64,000 nucleotides of DNA from an uncultured Prevotellaceae bacterium (GTDB lineage Bacteria > Bacteroidota > Bacteroidia > Bacteroidales > Bacteroidaceae): positions 1 to 64,000 of the forward strand of contig CACXMM010000002.1 of NCBI GenBank assembly GCA_902768785.1, read 5' to 3'. Below, piece after piece: positions 29,246 to 39,180 of this stretch. Numbering within the stretch: the first letter of the stretch is position 1; each line of letters begins with the position of its first letter. The notes beneath the pieces were generated by a model that made no database searches, was not told where the DNA came from, and saw only the letters and a program-made list of their open reading frames with translations. The position numbers and the translations under genes are program-made.

Positions 29246-30670
29246 TTACTTCACACCACCGCCGAGAGCAATGTAAAGGGCGATCACTGCCTGTGAGCCG
29301 TTATACATATTCATGGCTTCACTCAACTGGGCGTTGAGAAGACTCTCCTGGGCTGTCAGCACTTCGAGATAGTTGGATTTTCCATTGTCCATCAGTTCGT
29401 GGGTTCCCACATAGGCTTCGCGCAGCACCTCCACCTGACGATGGTAATAGGCATGCTTCTCGCGGGCTGCCTGACAGTCGGCCAAAGCATCGTTCACCTG
29501 ATTGCCTGCATCAATAACAGTCTGAACATATTTCCGTTGCAGATCCTCTTGGGTGAGTTTGGCGATCTTATAGTTAGACAACAATCTGCCACGGGCAAAG
29601 ATAGGTTGTGTGAGTGAACCGACGGCATTGAGCAAGAGTTTACCTGGGTTCACAACTACACTACCTGCACTGTTGGTCCATCCGGCAACACCCTGTAATG
29701 AGATACTGGGGAAGAATGCCGAACGGGCTGCCTGCGTGTTGTAGAACGCCTCTTCCATGGCATGGTTAGCCATGCGGATGTCTGGGCGTTGTTCAAGCAT
29801 GGCGGCAGGAACGCCAACCTTCAGGAACTGGGTGTCGAACATGCGCTGACCGGTGTCCCCCTCAGCTTGAGGATGATGCAAGGCAGAACTGCCCCATTTG
29901 TTCCGCTCGATGTGCTGTGGTGAGATGGCGAGAAGACGACAGATGGCATTCTCCACGCCACGGATATTGCGGCGAACATCCACAATTTGTGTCTTCACGT
30001 TGAGATATGAAGACTCCATCTGGTTGACAGCAGTGGAATAGATCTTGCCATTTTCCCACAACGTCTTTTCCGTTTCCAGCGAGGCATTCCACAGACTGTC
30101 GGTCTGTGTGAGAATCTCAAGCTGTTGATCGAGTACCTGCAGCATATAGTATTGCTGTGCAGTGGTGGAGATGAGGTTGGCACGAATGGCCTCCTCTCGC
30201 ACTTGAGCCTGCAGCAGCACGGCCTTGGCAGCACGTTTCTTATTGGTGATGCTGCCGAACACATCGACATCCATCTGCATCTGCAGTGGAAGGTTGTAGG
30301 TCTTTGACCACGGATTGTCGTCGAACTTAGCCAGCGTGCCCTGCGGTGAGAAATAGAGCGAGGGCAGATAGGCCATCTTGGCGGCTTTGAGCGAAGCCTC
30401 ACTCTTCTCCACGGCGATACGCGCCGAGTTCAGGTCGGTGTTGTTGGCCAGCACCTGCTCGATGAGCTGTTGCAGCAACGGATCGATGAAGAACTCACGC
30501 CATGTCATCTGGGAAAGTGACGTACCACCCTGAGCCGCCTGAACGTCCTGCGATGTACCCATGACATCGGCAGGTATCTCATTTTTCTGCTCGTACTTGT
30601 TGTATATGCCACAGCCCGTGAGCAGGAAGCTCACGGCTGCAGCAATAAAGAAAACACTTAGTCTTTTCAT
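29246..30670 (-). CDS. TolC-type outer membrane efflux channel (NodT family lipoprotein)
   Basis: A 474-aa outer membrane factor. Signal peptide with lipobox FLLTGCGIYN, then two repeated helical domains (NNTDLNSARIAVEKSEASL and RPDIRMANHAMEEAFYNTQA). It is the exit duct for the RND pump encoded in the same operon. ATG at 30670 is used rather than a TTG two codons upstream. Unusually, a 1165-aa secreted protein gene lies between it and the pump gene. Confidence 0.9.
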   Translation of the reverse strand: MKRLSVFFIAAAVSFLLTGCGIYNKYEQKNEIPADVMGTSQDVQAAQGGTSLSQMTWREFFIDPLLQQLIEQVLANNTDLNSARIAVEKSEASLKAAKMAYLPSLYFSPQGTLAKFDDNPWSKTYNLPLQMQMDVDVFGSITNKKRAAKAVLLQAQVREEAIRANLISTTAQQYYMLQVLDQQLEILTQTDSLWNASLETEKTLWENGKIYSTAVNQMESSYLNVKTQIVDVRRNIRGVENAICRLLAISPQHIERNKWGSSALHHPQAEGDTGQRMFDTQFLKVGVPAAMLEQRPDIRMANHAMEEAFYNTQAARSAFFPSISLQGVAGWTNSAGSVVVNPGKLLLNAVGSLTQPIFARGRLLSNYKIAKLTQEDLQRKYVQTVIDAGNQVNDALADCQAAREKHAYYHRQVEVLREAYVGTHELMDNGKSNYLEVLTAQESLLNAQLSEAMNMYNGSQAVIALYIALGGGVK

Positions 30671-30747
30671 ATTCAATGACGGCGATAACGCCTAAATGAC
30701 TTAATTAATCCAGATCATCGTGGAATGAGAACGATTTTTCATTTCTC

Positions 30748-33700
30748 TCACTTAACCACGATTTTTTTTCCGTTCACGATGTACAGACCCTTCTTGACCT
30801 GTCCCTTCGTTACTGATACGCGACGACCTTGGAGGTCGTATGCCTTGTCTGTTGTTCCCTTACCATTTACTTCATTAATACCTGTTGCAATTCCTGGGAA
30901 AGGATTATCATTAACAATGAAGGGGATAAACTCCTGACCAGCTCCAAGTTCCGAAGGCAGATATACATAACCAGCTGCTAAGATTTCATTCTTTTTATAG
31001 AAACCTATATCGTTCGTATTAGCCAATACATAGACCACTTCGGCTGTTTCATCACTAATCTTCAGCTTGTTTACACGAGGTTTAGCAACTCCTTCTCCAG
31101 AAACGGTCAGTTTAACCGCACCACCATTCTCTTTATGGAGCAGATAAGGCTCACCACCCTTCAAAGCCGCTACATGAGAAATGACAGCTTCCTTTTCGCC
31201 TTCGACTTCTTCAACCTTTGCAACGATGAATGCCTCAAGTCCATCGGGCATTTTTACATCAGTATAGGGAACGATGGTGCTCCATCCTGATTCGTCAATG
31301 GTCACATCGAACGTTGAAGGATGTACCAAGCGATATAAACGTGGCAAGGTTGCCTTGGTTGACTCTGCCTCATAACCGCCAAACGAAGATGACATCATGC
31401 TCTTGCCGTAGCGGATGACATTCTTCGCAACGGTTGTATTGCCGTCTTTCTCGCGGTCGGCAAAGTTGAACTTAATCTGCACGCTGTCGTTCTTTCCAGC
31501 AGGGAAGGTAAATGTTACCTGACAGCTGTCGTTGATATTCTCCAGTTTACCTGTCTTCAGTTTGGCTCCGCCTCCCATACCAGGTATGCTGCCACCACCG
31601 AAGCCACCGCCATCAGTGTCGGAAATGTAAAGATAGGTCATCTTGTAGTCGGCGGTTCTACCGGTCTGTAAGCTCCACTTGCCATTGGTCTGCTCCAAAT
31701 TAAGAATCATAGCATCGTCGGGCACCTCGGTAATCTTACCATCTTCACCAATGGTGATGTTACTGCTATTGCTGCTACCACCGAACATCGACATGATGCC
31801 ACTGCCACCGCTGCCGCCAACCTTACGGTTGAGCACCTTGGGCTTATCGTCGATGGTTGCCACGATGAGCAGTTTGTCATCCTTTTTCAGCTGACTGGCA
31901 TTCGTCACCAGTTCGTAAACACCTTCCATGGCTCCTGCAGGGAGTACGCGGCGGTCTCTTACGTCAAGGTTGAACTTACGCTTCATCTTAATGGTATCAC
32001 CTTTCTCGTTTTCAGTAGTAGGCTTTTTTAATAGAACGGGAGCATTTACAGTTACGGTAATGATGCCCTCCATCTTGGGAACCAATACACTGTCGGTTTC
32101 GCTGCTGTGTACCCATTCGGCAAAGTCGGTATCACTGAGCTTCAGTGATGTCATAGGATACTTTTTGTTATCTGCGTTAGTGGGTGTAACCAGTGTTCCA
32201 CCGAACTTATCCGTTATCTTGAAAAGCTCATCAGCTTGCTTCGTCTCACCATAATAGAGGATGACGGTCTCGGTGATGAGGTTGCGGGTGTGCTCCTGCA
32301 TGTAGTTGACACGCGGCATCTTGACAGTTCTCTTGTCCTCCTGGTTTTCATTCTGGTTGTTATTGCCACCTGTGCCAATGCCGAGACCGCTGAACATCGA
32401 CATCATGTCCTGGTCCTCGGAATACTCCAGCGGACCATATACTGTTACCCAATCGCCTACACTGAGACTGTCGGCTGTGATGTCGGCCAACTTCAGTCCG
32501 CGACCGTTAATGACAGACAGTGAATCGCGGTCCACGCCATTGTCGCTGATAGCATAGGTAACGGTTCCTTCCTCCTGTTCGCCCATGAACATGCTAAACA
32601 ATGAGCTCATATCGAATCCTCCAGTACTCGAGCCCATGCCTTCCATCATGCCAGAGAACATACCCATCATGTCTTCCATGTCTTCCATGCCAGCCATCAT
32701 GCCACCTACACTCGATACAATACCCTTGACGAAGTAGCAGGTACCGTTGGCAGTCTCCTCTTCATGTCCTGTTTCCTTCGCATACTCAATTGCTTCGGCT
32801 ACGGTGAAGGGCTTTGTCCGACTGCCTTTTTTGCTTGTATCATCGATACGCAGGATGTAGGAAGTGAGGTAATCATCGTAGTCGTCTGATGCATCCAATT
32901 GGGCATAGATGCGCACTGTGCCGCGTTTCCCCTTCAATGTTACTTTACCTGTGGTAGCATTAACCGTGGCCAAATCTGTATTGCCGCTCCAGTATTTAAT
33001 GGTACCGGCGTCTGCCTCTGCTACTGTTGCCGTGGGTGAAACAAATGCACTTGCCTTTTGTACATCAGCCTCATAATCGTGTTCTGGGAAACGGAGCGTT
33101 GGGTCTGGCTTGTCGGTTCTCACCTTCCTGAAGAAAGCTGTCTTCGTAGCAGCGATGTCTGATTGTATTTGATTATCCTTGGTATCTTCTATCATTTCCC
33201 ATGTGCTTCCGCCCATGAAAGCCATGAAGCCAGAGGCTTGTTTAACGCCGACATGGAAACTGGAATCGGTATGCTCATTAACTTGAACATTCATTTGGAG
33301 CATGTCTCTGTCGAAAGAGAACTGTCGCTCCGATTTGTACTGTATGTAGCCGACACGCAAGGTCTTATTTGAGTTGCGCAGATACTTGGTGTTGTTATTT
33401 TCGTCCTTGCGATAGAATTGATACTTGGCATCGCTACGGTCAACCGTCCATGTGATGGTGTCTCCTACGCCGCTGGTAAGGCGGTCTAACTCTTCTTTCA
33501 GCGTTACAGACATTGCAGCAGGTGATTCGTCATCTGCCGGGTTGTTCTTCATAGCGTTCGAGGATGTCAGGTCAACGATGACAGTCGTATCACCTGTTGC
33601 AAGATCAGCAGGATTTTGCACCCGCTTCCACTTCACAAACGTCAATTTGACCCGCTTGAAAAGGGTTATGTTGCTACCAGAGTTTTTATCAGGGTTGGCA

Positions 33701-34245
33701 TAAGCGCGATAACCATTGCCGCTCTTTTCAAATTTGAGATAATAATTATAACTATCGGTATAATACAACTTACCACCGTTGCTGCCATAATCTACAAAAT
33801 CAAAGTAGGTTGTATAAGTATAAGGATCAGTATTAGCATAACTTACGTCATAAAAATGTTCACCATTCTCAAAAACGCCATAAAGTTTTCCGCCTTGCTG
33901 TCCTTCATACCCCGACTCACACTGCCCTTCAAATGAATAATAGCTCTTATTTTCATATTCGTCATAAGGCATTGTCAATGTCCACCTGTTTTTTTCAGGT
34001 GCATTTGCAATTCTATCGTCGCTGATGGTTACAGGGGTTGAAAATACCATTCCCGTTTGTGACCCATGTTCACTTGACAGAGCGATTTTCTTATCCACAT
34101 CTACCAAAAGCACTTGGTCGCCTGCATTTACCTCCGAAAGGTCGTTTACCTTTACCCATTCATATACTGCTGCATGGGTAATTCCCCCTCCCGCTATGAG
34201 TGCCCAAAGCAGAAGTATGGTTTTCATTAAATTAGCTTTCTTCAT
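30748..34245 (-). CDS. Large secreted protein with Met/Phe-rich inserts and type IX-like tail
   Basis: A 1165-aa protein starting MKKANLMKTILLLWALIAGGGITHA (signal peptide). A bacterial Ig-like (BIG2) domain lies near 405-455 (TDLATVNATTGKVTLKGKRG) and an OB-like DUF6359-type segment from about 475. The last ~35 residues (LQGRRVSVTKGQVKKGLYIV and the basic end) resemble a type A sorting domain. Short Met-Phe motifs recur: GFMAFMGG (~341), MMGMFSGMMEGMG (~526), LFSMFMG (~550), MMSMFSG (~614), IMSMFGG (~817), with a dense Met cluster at ~515-555 and Gly-rich loops. It sits 23 bp after the RND pump gene and 77 bp before the TolC-type gene. Function not known; metal binding is speculation. Confidence 0.8.
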   Translation of the reverse strand: MKKANLMKTILLLWALIAGGGITHAAVYEWVKVNDLSEVNAGDQVLLVDVDKKIALSSEHGSQTGMVFSTPVTISDDRIANAPEKNRWTLTMPYDEYENKSYYSFEGQCESGYEGQQGGKLYGVFENGEHFYDVSYANTDPYTYTTYFDFVDYGSNGGKLYYTDSYNYYLKFEKSGNGYRAYANPDKNSGSNITLFKRVKLTFVKWKRVQNPADLATGDTTVIVDLTSSNAMKNNPADDESPAAMSVTLKEELDRLTSGVGDTITWTVDRSDAKYQFYRKDENNNTKYLRNSNKTLRVGYIQYKSERQFSFDRDMLQMNVQVNEHTDSSFHVGVKQASGFMAFMGGSTWEMIEDTKDNQIQSDIAATKTAFFRKVRTDKPDPTLRFPEHDYEADVQKASAFVSPTATVAEADAGTIKYWSGNTDLATVNATTGKVTLKGKRGTVRIYAQLDASDDYDDYLTSYILRIDDTSKKGSRTKPFTVAEAIEYAKETGHEEETANGTCYFVKGIVSSVGGMMAGMEDMEDMMGMFSGMMEGMGSSTGGFDMSSLFSMFMGEQEEGTVTYAISDNGVDRDSLSVINGRGLKLADITADSLSVGDWVTVYGPLEYSEDQDMMSMFSGLGIGTGGNNNQNENQEDKRTVKMPRVNYMQEHTRNLITETVILYYGETKQADELFKITDKFGGTLVTPTNADNKKYPMTSLKLSDTDFAEWVHSSETDSVLVPKMEGIITVTVNAPVLLKKPTTENEKGDTIKMKRKFNLDVRDRRVLPAGAMEGVYELVTNASQLKKDDKLLIVATIDDKPKVLNRKVGGSGGSGIMSMFGGSSNSSNITIGEDGKITEVPDDAMILNLEQTNGKWSLQTGRTADYKMTYLYISDTDGGGFGGGSIPGMGGGAKLKTGKLENINDSCQVTFTFPAGKNDSVQIKFNFADREKDGNTTVAKNVIRYGKSMMSSSFGGYEAESTKATLPRLYRLVHPSTFDVTIDESGWSTIVPYTDVKMPDGLEAFIVAKVEEVEGEKEAVISHVAALKGGEPYLLHKENGGAVKLTVSGEGVAKPRVNKLKISDETAEVVYVLANTNDIGFYKKNEILAAGYVYLPSELGAGQEFIPFIVNDNPFPGIATGINEVNGKGTTDKAYDLQGRRVSVTKGQVKKGLYIVNGKKIVVK

Positions 34246-34268
34246 ATTCAATGTAATTTAGTTATTAA

Positions 34269-37200
34269 TTATTCTTGAGTTTTTTCTTCTATCGTAGTTT
34301 CTTCCACAGCTGCTTCTACTGTTTCCACAGCTACTTCCTTACCCTGATACTTCTCGTGTAATCCTTGGAATACAATGAAGAAGACGGGAACGACGAAGAG
34401 CAGGGCGACTGTTCCTACCGACATACCGCCCACAACGCCAAGGGCGAGGGCACGGTTACCATTGGCACCGGCACCACCCTCGATAATAAGCGGAATCATA
34501 CCTGCAATCATCGTCAGTACCGTCATCAGAATGGGGCGCAGACGTTCCTTACAAGCCTCGAAGGCTGCATCGCGGATGCTCATGCCCTGGGCACGGCGCT
34601 CGGAAGCGAACTCCGTGATGAGGATGGCGGTCTTCGACAACAGACCAATCAGCATGATGACACCCGTTTGAAGGTAGATGTTGTTATCCATACCCGGCAG
34701 ATGGGCCAGTGATCCCAAATAGGCAAACACGAAGGCTCCCATCAGTCCGAAGGGTACTGAAAGCAGCACAGCCCATGGGGTGAACCAAGAGTTATAGAGT
34801 GAGGCCAGGATGAGGTAGATCAGGATTACACATATTATATATATAAGGGCGGTGGCATTGGAACCGCTTGCCTCTTCCAACTCACGTGACATACCACTGT
34901 ACTCATAACTGTAGCCATTTGGCATGGTCTCCTTGAACACTTCGGCAATCACCTTGTGGGCGTCACCCTCGGTATATCCGCCGGCAGCCTGCACAAAGCA
35001 GGTGATGCTCTGGAACAGGTTGAAGTGCTCAACACTCGATGCACCGACGATCTCCTTCAGTGTGACGAACTCAGACATAGGAGCCATCTTTCCACCCCGC
35101 ACCTTGACAAAGATATTGTTGAGTGACGAGGGGTCGAGACGGTACTCTGGTGAGGCACTTGCCATGATGCGATATACCTTACCGAACTGGTTGAAGTTAC
35201 CCACATACGAGCCGCCGCAATATGCACCTAACGTCTTCAATACAGAAGCGGGTGAGACACCAGCACGGTCGCACTGGGTGGCATCCACTTCGACCTGATA
35301 TTTCGGGAAACGCTCTGAATAGCTGGTCATGGCCATGCTGATTTCCGGACGTTCACCCAGTTTGGCCAGGAAGTTATTGGCCAGTTTGGCAAACTCCGAC
35401 AGGTCACCGTCGTTCAGATCCTGCAGTACCAGGTTCACGCTGTTGTTGGAACCGTAGCCCGGCACCTGCGGCAACTGGAAGGGCATTACCTGCACATTCT
35501 TGATTTCCTTGCAGGCGAAGTACAGACGACCGATCACCAGATCAACGTAGTGATTGAAGCCTTCACGCTCCTCCCATGTCTTCAGACGGATGATCATTGT
35601 GGCATAGTTCGAGCCAGAGCCCGACATCATACCATAACCGCAGGCCGTGGCAAAGCTCTCCATCTCGGGAATCTCCTTTACCTTTTCCTCCACCTTCTTC
35701 ACAATCTCACGTGTCTCATGAAGCGTGGTACCCTCCGGTGCACGGATTTCAGCAAGGATCACACCCTGGTCCTCCTGAGGAACGAGGCCCGACGGCAGGT
35801 TCTTCATGAAGAAGATAAGGAGAACAGCAGCTACAGCCAACAGGGTCCATGCCAGAACAGGACGTTTGATGAATTTCTGGACACTCTTGGAATACTTCTT
35901 GTAGATGGCGTTATAGCTGGTGGTATAGGCTTTCTTCGTATAATAGGTCAGGTTCTTGCGCTCGCTTTCCTTCTCGGTCACCTTCAGCATGATGGCACAG
36001 AGGGCAGGGCAGAGCGTCAGGGCTGATACGCACGACAGACCAACAGCAGAGGCGATCGTCACACCGAACTGGGTGAAGAACGAGCCCGACGTGCCAGGCA
36101 TGAAGGCAACTGGGATAAACACAGCCATGAATACAAGGGTACACGAGACGACAGCTACTGACACATCGCTCATGGCCTCGCGAGTAGCCTGCTTCGCGTC
36201 ACTGATGCCATTCTCCATCTTAGCCATCACGGCCTCGACCACCACAATGGCATCATCGACCACCGTTCCGATGGCCAGCACGAGCGCGAAGAGCGTGAGG
36301 ATGTTGAGCGAGAAGCCTGCCAGCGACACAATGGCAAAGGTTCCCAATAGTGATACGATAATAGATATTGAGGGGATGATGGTGGCCTTGAAGTTCTGCA
36401 GGAAGAAGAACACCACAAGAATCACCAGGATGATGGCGATGATGAGCGTCTCCACCACATTGCCGATGGCAGCATAGAGGAAGTCGTCGGAGGTTTCGAG
36501 CTTCACGAATTCCAGTCCGGCAGGCATCAGGGGCTTCAGCTCCTCATAGAGCTTATCGATGCGGGCGTTCACCTCGGTGGCGTTGGCGCCTGGGGCCTGG
36601 AACACCATGAAGATGGTACCGGGCTTACCCCCGATGTTGGAGATGAAGTTGTAGCTCATGGCACCGATCTCCACGTCGGCCACATCACTCAGGTGCAGCA
36701 TGTGTCCGCCATCGCTCGTTCGCAGCACGATATCGTTGAACTCCTCGATGGTTTTCAGCGTACCCTTATACTCCATGGTATATTGGTAGTTGTTCTCTGA
36801 CTGGGCACCTAAAGAACCCGTAGCAGAAACGAAACTTTGTCCGCCAATGGCTGAAAATACGTCGTTGGGCTCCAATCCGTACTGTGCCATCACATCAGGC
36901 TTCATCCAGATACGCAGCGCATAAGTATTACCAAGCGACATCACATCGCCCACACCGGTAATACGCATCAGACGGGGTTTCAGGTTAATATCGATGTAGT
37001 TGGCTACGAAATCATCATCATACTTACCGTCAGCACTGCGAAGGGCACCAATCTGCAGGATATTACTCTGCATCTTAAATACCTGAACACCAACCCTCGT
37101 CACATCAGCAGGCAACATAGCCGTGGCACGTGTCACACGGTTCTGCACGTTCACTGCTGCCAAGTCGGGGTCGGTTCCGGCTTTGAAATAAACCACAATA

Positions 37201-37469
37201 CTGACGTCACCCGACGATGATGCCGAGCTGGTCATGTATGTCATGTCGGGCACACCGTTGATGGCCTCCTCCAACGGCTGCACCACCGACTTCATAATTG
37301 TATTGGCATCAGCACCCGTATAGGTGGTTGACACACGTACGGTTGGCGGTGCGATGTTGGGATATTGCTCGATGGGTAGTGTTGACATGCAGATATAACC
37401 TACCAGAGCAATCACAATAGAGATGGCGCACGCCATCACATATCTGTTGATGAAAATATTGTTCTTCAT
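34269..37469 (-). CDS. RND multidrug efflux pump, inner membrane (HAE1/AcrB-like)
   Basis: A 1066-aa proton-driven transporter with the usual 12 membrane segments and two large periplasmic loops. The proton-relay pair is in GTVVDDAIVVVEAV (TM4), and FMPGTSGSFFTQFG and GLLSKTAILITEFA are conserved in the family. The N-terminus (FINRYVMACAISIVIALVG) fits the HAE1 branch for drugs or other hydrophobic substrates. The tail is Glu-rich. It follows the adaptor gene after an octamer-repeat spacer. Confidence 0.95.
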   Translation of the reverse strand: MKNNIFINRYVMACAISIVIALVGYICMSTLPIEQYPNIAPPTVRVSTTYTGADANTIMKSVVQPLEEAINGVPDMTYMTSSASSSGDVSIVVYFKAGTDPDLAAVNVQNRVTRATAMLPADVTRVGVQVFKMQSNILQIGALRSADGKYDDDFVANYIDINLKPRLMRITGVGDVMSLGNTYALRIWMKPDVMAQYGLEPNDVFSAIGGQSFVSATGSLGAQSENNYQYTMEYKGTLKTIEEFNDIVLRTSDGGHMLHLSDVADVEIGAMSYNFISNIGGKPGTIFMVFQAPGANATEVNARIDKLYEELKPLMPAGLEFVKLETSDDFLYAAIGNVVETLIIAIILVILVVFFFLQNFKATIIPSISIIVSLLGTFAIVSLAGFSLNILTLFALVLAIGTVVDDAIVVVEAVMAKMENGISDAKQATREAMSDVSVAVVSCTLVFMAVFIPVAFMPGTSGSFFTQFGVTIASAVGLSCVSALTLCPALCAIMLKVTEKESERKNLTYYTKKAYTTSYNAIYKKYSKSVQKFIKRPVLAWTLLAVAAVLLIFFMKNLPSGLVPQEDQGVILAEIRAPEGTTLHETREIVKKVEEKVKEIPEMESFATACGYGMMSGSGSNYATMIIRLKTWEEREGFNHYVDLVIGRLYFACKEIKNVQVMPFQLPQVPGYGSNNSVNLVLQDLNDGDLSEFAKLANNFLAKLGERPEISMAMTSYSERFPKYQVEVDATQCDRAGVSPASVLKTLGAYCGGSYVGNFNQFGKVYRIMASASPEYRLDPSSLNNIFVKVRGGKMAPMSEFVTLKEIVGASSVEHFNLFQSITCFVQAAGGYTEGDAHKVIAEVFKETMPNGYSYEYSGMSRELEEASGSNATALIYIICVILIYLILASLYNSWFTPWAVLLSVPFGLMGAFVFAYLGSLAHLPGMDNNIYLQTGVIMLIGLLSKTAILITEFASERRAQGMSIRDAAFEACKERLRPILMTVLTMIAGMIPLIIEGGAGANGNRALALGVVGGMSVGTVALLFVVPVFFIVFQGLHEKYQGKEVAVETVEAAVEETTIEEKTQE

Positions 37470-37486
37470 TAAATATTTTATTTTTT

Positions 37487-37534
37487 CGATATAACGAAAT
37501 AACGAAATAACGATATGTCGAAATAACGTTATAA
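37487..37534 (-). repeat. Octamer tandem repeat between efflux adaptor and pump genes
   Basis: Six plus-strand 8-bp units: CGATATAA, CGAAATAA, CGAAATAA, CGATATGT, CGAAATAA, CGTTATAA. They occupy most of the 79-bp spacer. Confidence 0.8.
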
Positions 37535-37548
37535 CAACGATTTAACGA

Positions 37549-38715
37549 CTATTCTGCTGCTGGAGAAGGGAACAGAACCCGCTGTCCTTCCTGAACATTA
37601 TTGGCCCCAACGGAGACGATCTTGTCGCCGACATTCAAGCCGCTCGTGACGATGACATCCTTACCATTACCAGTATTGATCGTGGTCACAGTGATGGCCT
37701 GAGCCGTACTGTCAGCCTTCACCCTGTAAACTAAGGACTTATCCTGCAAACGTACAACAGCAGTCTGAGGAATCACCATCACGGCCTTTCGGGAAATAGG
37801 CAGCACCACCGTACCCTGCACACCGGAGAACAGATGACCATCGGGGTTGGGGAACGATGCCTTTGCACCCAGTGAGCCCGTAGCGGCATCTACCACACCT
37901 GTCAGACTGGTGATGCGCCCCTTGTGGGGATACTCTGTACCGTTCTTCATGACAAACGTCACTTCTGGAAGCGCAGCGATGTGTTTTGCCTTGTCGCTCT
38001 GTGTCAAGCCCGACTGCACCTGCGCCTCGATGATGGCCTCTGTCACTGAGAACTCTGCGTCCATGGTTGTGTTACCGCTGAGGATCGTGAGGCTTACGGC
38101 AGGCGATACCTGGTCGCCAGGACGTACCAGTATCTCACCGATCACACCCGTTACGGGGGCCGTGATGGTGCAGAATCCGAGGTTCACACGGGCACGGTTC
38201 ACAGCCGACTGTGCCTGTGTAACGGATGCCTTGGCCTGGCTGATGGCAGCTAATGCCTGATTGTAGTTATTCCTTGAGTTTTCCAACATATAACTGCTCA
38301 CGATCTTTTTATCGAACAAATTCTTGTTGCTCTCAAACTCCAACTTGGCACTGTTCGCTTGTGCTTGAGCGGCTGTCAGGTTGGCTTGTGCTGCCTGGAG
38401 GTTGGCACGGGCGGCTTCTACTTCATGCTGGGCATTACGTGAGTCGATGACAAACAGCGTCTGTCCTTTGCTAACCCGCTGACCTTCGGTCACGCAGATC
38501 CTCATCAGCTGACCGCTCACTTGAGGGGTGATCGTTACATCAGACTGTCCCTTTAACTTGGCACTGAACTTCATCGGAAGCTCGATGTCTGATTTTTGAA
38601 TGGTTATTGTTTCGAATGATGATGGTGTTTCCTTAGGTATGTCTAATCCGCATCCTGTCAGTCCTACGATCATGGTACCGAGCACCAAACCCCATTGAAT
38701 AGATTTCTTTTTCAT
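37549..38715 (-). CDS. RND efflux periplasmic adaptor (membrane fusion lipoprotein)
   Basis: A 388-aa adaptor linking pump and outer membrane channel. Lipobox IVGLTGCGLD, a biotinyl-lipoyl half (KGQTLFVIDSRNA), a long coiled-coil hairpin (about 95-170, ANLQAAQANLTAAQAQ), and the second lipoyl half (TAPVTGVIGEILVRPGD), then the beta-barrel part. First gene of the operon adaptor, pump, 1165-aa protein, channel, DUF4421-like. Confidence 0.93.
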   Translation of the reverse strand: MKKKSIQWGLVLGTMIVGLTGCGLDIPKETPSSFETITIQKSDIELPMKFSAKLKGQSDVTITPQVSGQLMRICVTEGQRVSKGQTLFVIDSRNAQHEVEAARANLQAAQANLTAAQAQANSAKLEFESNKNLFDKKIVSSYMLENSRNNYNQALAAISQAKASVTQAQSAVNRARVNLGFCTITAPVTGVIGEILVRPGDQVSPAVSLTILSGNTTMDAEFSVTEAIIEAQVQSGLTQSDKAKHIAALPEVTFVMKNGTEYPHKGRITSLTGVVDAATGSLGAKASFPNPDGHLFSGVQGTVVLPISRKAVMVIPQTAVVRLQDKSLVYRVKADSTAQAITVTTINTGNGKDVIVTSGLNVGDKIVSVGANNVQEGQRVLFPSPAAE

Positions 38716-38757
38716 TTCAAATATGATTATTTAGTTGTTAATTCCGTTAATATTTGG

Positions 38758-38765
38758 CAAAGATA
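38758..38765 (-). promoter_or_regulatory. Candidate -7 element for the efflux operon
   Basis: TATCTTTG on the minus strand, 42 bp before the adaptor ATG. No clear -33 TTTG. No adjacent regulator gene is seen. Confidence 0.45.
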
Positions 38766-38951
38766 CCACATATTTTGTTAATTCTATTTACCATACCTCT
38801 TAAAAAAACTTAAAGTCTGGATTTAATTGAGTTTTCCATGTTGGAGTAAACGAATAGAGTAGATTTTAAAATGTTAAACAAACTGACAGTGAATAATGCA
38901 ATTCCTTCCTTTGAATAGTTTTTACGTTTTAACTCAGATTAACTCAATTCT

Positions 38952-39006
38952 TGGCCATTTGGGCGAACAACTGACCTTTTGGTCGAAAAAACGGCCAAAA
39001 AACGCA
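38952..39006. repeat. Three-unit 20-bp-period repeat
   Basis: Related 15-mers start at 38952, 38972 and 38992: TGGCCATTTGGGCGA, TGACCTTTTGGTCGA, CGGCCAAAAAACGCA. The middle one contains a perfect GACC-TTTT-GGTC hairpin. It lies in the 1.2-kb gene-free region 38716-39921. Confidence 0.6.
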
Positions 39007-39047
39007 ATTTCGCAAAGTATTGATAATGAGACTGTTAGTAAAATCGG

Positions 39048-39180
39048 GCATTTTTAAGCTCACGAAAACGGCGTTTTTAGGGGGTAAAACCATAGTTTTG
39101 AGGCTCCAAAACAACGTTTTTAGGTGGTAAAAACACTGTTTTTAGGAAGCAAAAGGACTATAAAAACTTTTTTGGGGTGC
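39048..39180. repeat. 22-bp-period array of GTTTTTAGG/TAAAAAC palindromes
   Basis: Units start at 39048, 39070, 39092, 39114 and 39136, with a decayed one at 39158, exactly 22 bp apart. Each has a T-tract and an A-tract about 11 bp apart around a G-rich centre, for example TTTTTAGGGGGTAAAAC, TTTTGAGGCTCCAAAAC, TTTTAGGTGGTAAAAAC. Again a 17-nt core plus 5 variable bases. The last decayed unit runs into the adjoining 145-bp hairpin element at 39171. Confidence 0.88.

Noticed and set aside
38825-38949. A 9-bp inverted repeat AATTGAGTT / AACTCAATT 107 bp apart
   Set aside because: Too short and too far apart in AT-rich DNA to stand out from chance.
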